Assembly: GCF_030824335.1 (NCBI RefSeq)
Contig: NZ_JAVBXX010000007.1
Coordinates: 62,001 to 126,000 of the forward strand
Reading direction: 5' to 3'
From: Azonexus sp.
GTDB taxonomy: Bacteria > Pseudomonadota > Gammaproteobacteria > Burkholderiales > Rhodocyclaceae
DNA: 64,000 nt
Shown here: positions 56,536 to 64,000 of the stretch, one piece after another
Numbering within the stretch: position 1 is the first letter of the stretch
How the letters are laid out: each line of letters begins with the position of its first letter
Notes under the pieces: model-generated
Told to the model about the DNA's origin: nothing
Seen by the model: the letters and a program-made list of their open reading frames with translations, nothing else
Databases searched by the model: none
Position numbers and translations under genes: made by a program

Positions 56536-57483
56536 ATGAAAAAAATCATTGTTTTTATTGGGGCAGCCACTTTTCTTGCCGCTTGTTCTGAGTCGCATAC
56601 GCCCAAGGAAAGCTTGTTCCAGCAGGTCGTCAAGCCGGAAATGATCGGTGCCAGCCTGCAATATCTGGAGAGCCTGACCGGGCCGGCACGCAATGTTTCG
56701 GCTGATGGCAATGTGCGGACTTACCCGTTGGAACAGTGCGAATTGACGGCAATTTTGGGCGGTGACAAAAACAAGCTGGTTTCGGCTTTGCGCATTCCAA
56801 TTTCTGCCGGGTGTGATTCGGATGTCAGCGGATTTATTGCAGAACAAGGTGCTGAAAAATTACTGACCAGCCAGATCGATTTTGCCAAATTCGAGGCGTG
56901 GACCGCAGGAGAGACCTCATTTCTCGCTGATTGCCTGTCCGGTTGCGGTAACGCATTCGATCCTTCGGTTTATCAGTATTGGCAAGGCCCGCGAGCAATG
57001 GATTTTCTGGAAATCATGATCGAAGTGCCTTTGGTCGGGGATGCTGTGATTGCTGCTGGCGAGAAATGGCGTGAAGCCATGGAGAAAGGTGAAGGCGAGG
57101 ATTGGGTTGTCGATGCGCAATTCAATTGTCAGCCGGCCAAGTACAAGGATGTGGCGCGTCTGGCATTTGCCCAGATTCGCCCCACGGCTATTACGATAGG
57201 ACGCGATTTGCCGATTCCGAAGTGCGAAGTCCTGGCTAAGGCACCTGTGCCTGCGTCTGGTGGAGATCAGCTTGCTGTGCCACAACCGGCATCCGATTGT
57301 GACTATGAATACGATAAAACGCTCAAAAAGGCGGGTTTTCCGGCCAAGGAGGTTATGGTTCATGGTCCTGTGGATGAAGATTTTCCAGGATATGGTTGTG
57401 CCTACAGGATTCAACCAGCACCGGGCACACGCCTTCCCAAGGGGGCGGTAGTTCAATTCCGGAGTGCTTACGAGGGCAGTTAG
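56536..57483 (+). CDS. Lipoprotein of unknown function
   Basis: 315 aa from the ATG at 56536, after AGAGATCAG. The lipoprotein signal is MKKIIVFIGAATFLAACSES, with lipobox LAAC (Cys17). The mature protein has several cysteines that could pair (EQCELTAIL, AGCDSD, ADCLSGCGNAF, FNCQPAKY, KCEVLA). A PASTA-like C-terminal segment runs from about 260 to 315 (FPAKEVMVHGPVDEDFPGYG, LPKGAVVQFRS). Not obviously linked to the neighbouring island or to smc. Confidence 0.75.
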   Translation: MKKIIVFIGAATFLAACSESHTPKESLFQQVVKPEMIGASLQYLESLTGPARNVSADGNVRTYPLEQCELTAILGGDKNKLVSALRIPISAGCDSDVSGFIAEQGAEKLLTSQIDFAKFEAWTAGETSFLADCLSGCGNAFDPSVYQYWQGPRAMDFLEIMIEVPLVGDAVIAAGEKWREAMEKGEGEDWVVDAQFNCQPAKYKDVARLAFAQIRPTAITIGRDLPIPKCEVLAKAPVPASGGDQLAVPQPASDCDYEYDKTLKKAGFPAKEVMVHGPVDEDFPGYGCAYRIQPAPGTRLPKGAVVQFRSAYEGS

Positions 57484-57511
57484 GCACCTGTTGAGCGGTC
57501 TGGAAATTAGT

Positions 57512-57546
57512 AAAGAGGGGACGATGCTATTATTCGGCCCCTCTTT
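57512..57546 (+). terminator. Hairpin between the lipoprotein gene and smc
   Basis: AAAGAGGGG (57512-57520) and CCCCTCTTT (57538-57546) are exact complements with a 17-base loop. The only U tract is the TTT of the stem, so termination would be weak. Confidence 0.45.
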
Positions 57547-57586
57547 GCCTCGATTCTTGTGGTAATCGCAGTTTCCCTGACCGCGC

Positions 57587-60500
57587 ATGCGCCTGACCAA
57601 ACTCAAACTCGCCGGCTTCAAGTCTTTCGTCGATCCGACCTCCGTTTCCCTGCCCGGGCAACTGGTCGGCGTCGTCGGGCCGAACGGTTGCGGCAAGTCC
57701 AACATCATGGACGCCGTGCGCTGGGTGCTGGGCGAGTCGAAGGCGTCCGAATTGCGCGGCGAGTCGATGATGGACGTCATCTTCAATGGCTCGAGCAACC
57801 GCAAGCCGGTGTCGCGCGCCTCGGTCGAACTGATCTTCGAGAACCTGCTCGGCCGGGCGCTTGGTCAGTGGTCGCAGTACACCGAGCTATCGGTCAAGCG
57901 GACGCTGACGCGGCAGGGCCAGTCGGATTATTTCATCAACAACCTGAAGGTCCGGCGCAAGGACATTACCGACCTGTTCCTCGGCACCGGGCTGGGGCCG
58001 CGCGCTTACGCGATCATCGGCCAGGGCATGATCGCGCGCATCATCGAGGCGCGCCCGGACGACCTGCGCGTCTTCCTCGAAGAAGCGGCCGGCGTCACCC
58101 GTTACAAGGAACGGCGCAAGGAAACGCAGGGGCGGCTCGAAGACACCCGGGAAAACCTGCTGCGGGTCGAGGACATCCGCCAGGAACTCGGCCACCAGAT
58201 GGAGCGACTGGAGTCGCAGGCCGAGGTGGCGCGGCGCTATCACGCATTGAACGAACAACTGGTGCAGCGCCAGCAGTTGCTGTGGCTGTTGAAGAAGCGC
58301 GAAGCCGAGGCCGAGCGCCAGCGCCTGGCGCTGGAAGTCGAGCGGGCGACAACCGAGTTGGAAGCGCAGAGCGCTGCTTTGCGCGAAACCGAATTGCGGG
58401 CCGAGGAAACGCGCGAGGCGCATTTTGCCGCCGGTGACGCGCTGCACAACGCGCAGAGCGAGATGTACGCGGCCAATGCCGAAGTCGCCCGGCTCGAAGC
58501 GGAAATCCGCCATCGGCGCGAATCGCGCAGCCAGTTGGAGGCACGATTGGTGCAACTGGAGGACGAACTTGCCCACTGGACGCAAAATGCCGAAAAACTT
58601 GCGGTCGACCGTGAGAAATGGGAAGAATTGCAGGAAATCACCCGACTGCGTGTCGAGGAAGCCGAAGAGCGCCTGCATCAACAAATGGATATTGCACCGC
58701 AGGTCGAGGAAGATCATGCGCAGGCCTTGGAAGAACTGCAGCGTTTGAAGACGCGCACGACCAATGGCGAGCAGAAACTGGAAGTTGAGCTGACGCACAA
58801 GGCGCACGCCCAGCGTGCCTTGCAGGCGATTATTCAGCGGCGTGAGCGGCTGCGCGACGAAACCTTTGGCGAGGCGCCCGATGAGATGTCGCTGGCCGAG
58901 AAGGAAGAAGAGCTCGAACTGCTGCGCGAGGAACTGGCTGGTGATCAGGAGCATCTGCAGCAATTGCAGGCAGAAATCCCGCAACTCGATGCCAAACGCA
59001 AGGCGGTGCAGGGTGAGTTGCAGCGGTTGGAGCGCGAACTGGCGGCCGGCCAGGCCCGGCGCGCAGCGCTTGAACAGATGCAGGCGAAAACACAGGCGAC
59101 CGGCAAGCTGCCGGAATGGTTGCGCCGCCACGATCTGGAAAACGCGCCGCCGATGTGGCAGAAAATCCATGTCGAAGCCGGTTGGGAAGAGGCGGTCGAA
59201 GCGGTATTGCGTGAGCGGATTTCAGCCATCGCCTGTGCCGATCCGGCAAAACTCGATGCGTGGTTGCATGACCGGCCGGAAGCCCGTTTGTCGGTGATGC
59301 TGGGTGAATTTTCGGGTAATGGTGCGGGTGATTTTGCGGTCGACGGCGCGTTGACCGCAGAAATCGATCATAGCCGTTTGGCCAGCCGTGTGCGCAGCGA
59401 TGATTCGACGATCCGCATGGTGTTGGTCGATTGGCTGGGTGGGGTGCGGACTGCCGAAACGCTGGCCGACGCCTTGTTGCTGCGCGATGGCTTGCCGGAT
59501 GGCGGCCTGATTGTGACGCGTGGTGGCGACTTGCTGACGCGCAGCAGCCTGACTTTTTTTGCGCCGGATCAGGGCGAGCATGGGTTGCTTGAACGCCAGC
59601 GTGAAATCGAAGCCTTGGCCGACGGTATTGCATTGGCTGAGGAACGCGGCGATAGCCTGCGTGAGCAAGCGGCGATGTTCGACGAGCAATTTGCCGACAA
59701 GCAGGAAGAACTCGACGAAACCCGCCAGTACGTTAATGACCGTCAGCAGCGTGTGCATACCGTGCAACTCGATGTGCTGAAATTGTCGCAGGCCATCACC
59801 CGCTACAACGAGCAGAAGGAACGCATTGCCGAGCAGTTGGCCGAACTGGCCGAGGAAGAGGAAAGCGAGCGCGAACGCGAGATGGCCGCCGATGAGCGCA
59901 TCGAGGAAATCCGCGATGGGCTGAGCCGCATTCGCGTACTGGTTTCCGGCGCTCAGTCACGGCTCGACGAGTGCGAGCGGGCGGTGCGCGCCGAGCGCGA
60001 AAAGAATGCCGATTTTGACCGGGCTTTGCGCGAAGCGCAGTTCTCGGCGCGCGAGGCGACCAGCAAACTGCAGGACATCTTCGCCCAGCAGGCGCTGGCG
60101 CAGCGCGAACTGACGCGCATCGAACGCGACCGGGCGGCGTGCGCCGAGCAGGCCGAAGCGGCGCCGGCCGATATCATGGAAGAGCAATTACAGTTGGCGC
60201 TCGATGCCCGGCAGTCCGCCGAAAAGGCGCTGGCGGCCAAACGTGACGCACTGGAAACGGCGACCCATGCACTACGCGGTTTCGAGGAGCAGCGCTTGCG
60301 CATCGAACAGGGCCTGGAGCCCTTGCGCGTGCGCATTGGCGAACTGAAATTGAAGGAGCAGGCAGCGGCGCTCAGTACGGAACAGTTCGCCCAGCAATTG
60401 CTGGAAGCTGGCGCTGACGAGGCCGCACTATTACCCGAGTTAGGCAATGCCAGACCGCCTTCACTGCAAGGCGAAATCACCCGCCTCGGCAATGCCATCG

Positions 60501-61116
60501 CCGAACTTGGTGCAGTCAATCTTGCGGCATTGCAGGAACTGGAAACGGCGACCGAGCGCAAGGGCTACCTCGATATGCAGGCAGCCGATCTGAACGAAGC
60601 GATGGAAACGCTGGAAAATGCCATCCGGCGTATCGATCGGGAAACGCGCGAGTTGTTGAAATCAACGTTTGATACGGTCAACGGCCATTTCGGCCAACTT
60701 TTCCCGGAATTGTTCGGCGGTGGCCGGGCCGAGCTGGTGATGACCGGTGAGGAAATCCTCGATGCCGGCGTGCAGGTCATCGCCCAGCCGCCGGGCAAGA
60801 AGAACTCGACCATTCACCTGCTGTCCGGCGGTGAAAAGGCGCTGACGGCGATTGCATTGGTGTTCTCGATGTTCCAGTTGAACCCGGCGCCTTTTTGCTT
60901 GCTGGACGAGGTCGATGCACCGCTGGACGACACCAATACCGAACGTTTCTGCGGTATGGTGAAAAAGATGTCCGGAAATACTCAGTTCTTATTTATTTCC
61001 CATAATAAAATTGCGATGGAAATGGCCGAACAGTTGGTCGGCGTCACCATGCAGGAATCCGGTGTTTCGCGCGTGGTGGAAGTGGATATCGAAGAAGCTT
61101 TGAAGATGAGGGATGC

Positions 61117-61120
<4 letters not shown>
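57587..61120 (+). CDS. smc: Chromosome segregation protein SMC
   Basis: 1177 aa, full family length. N-terminal head: FKSFVDPTSV and Walker A GPNGCGKSN (about 32-40), with RWVLGESKASELRG after it. Two long coiled coils flank a hinge at about 510-660. The C-terminal head has the signature LLSGGEKALTAIAL and Walker B FCLLDEVDAPLDD (about 1105). It condenses and segregates the chromosome in the cytoplasm with ScpA and ScpB. Start ATG at 57587. The stop overlaps the zipA GTG. Confidence 0.97.

Positions 61121-64000
<2,880 letters not shown>

Noticed and set aside
57887..59170. 427-codon minus-strand frame inside smc
   Set aside because: Shadow of the SMC coiled-coil codons; composition rich in Leu, Gln and Arg with no start signal.

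Overview
The window looks like the chromosome of a denitrifying or nitrate-respiring betaproteobacterium, most likely order Rhodocyclales (Dechloromonas/Azonexus type). This placement is inferred from the periplasmic nitrate reductase locus with divergent narXL, the dapC-dapD-pilU-dapE-prmB order, clpP-clpX-lon-hupB, the smc-zipA-ligA order and the high GC content. No 16S rRNA or other definitive marker is present.

Layout. 1-434: end of a GGDEF protein. 563-3086: narXL, leftward. 3310-10784: nap locus napFDAGHBC, then a small monoheme cytochrome c and a second NapC-type tetraheme cytochrome. 10914-12035: soluble CZB chemoreceptor. 12087-14316: ilvBN (acetolactate synthase) behind a valine-rich leader peptide and terminator, i.e. 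an attenuator. 14428-21365: small secreted proteins, an HDOD pair, yaeQ, a zinc-ribbon protein, a U32 (rlhA-like) gene with a methyltransferase, and a small orphan protein. 21570-23234: ettA. 23393-25497: two tRNA-Arg(ACG) genes, their terminator, and a group II intron inserted directly after that terminator. 25648-32188: tRNA-Val, hupB, lon, clpX, clpP, tig, tRNA-His. 32357-37137: yjfB-like, pepD, a hemerythrin-LuxR regulator divergent from a GAF/HD-GYP protein, and a spermidine-synthase-like gene. 37148-42535: a short repeat cluster, then prmB, dapE, pilU, dapD, dapC.

43492-56338 is an accessory island and the most unusual part. It holds an unknown protein whose ribosome-binding site can be masked by a hairpin. 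Next comes a leftward trio: an ATPase gene frameshifted inside its Walker A motif, a TOPRIM-like partner with an in-frame stop, and an intact NERD/UvrD-like helicase. Then come three different dynamin-like GTPases (710, 888 and 557 aa), an LRAT/NlpC-like protein, a 66-aa zinc ribbon and a WYL regulator. I read the dynamin/LRAT/WYL block as a candidate membrane-acting anti-phage or stress system. The trio looks like a decaying Gabija-like defence module. Both readings are inference.

56536-64000 returns to the core genome: a lipoprotein, smc, zipA and the start of ligA.

Regulatory signals include a near-consensus 7-2-7 NarL/NarP site between narX and napF. A 12-bp palindrome core, ACCCCTTGGGGT, occurs both at the nap promoter and upstream of the hemerythrin-LuxR gene.
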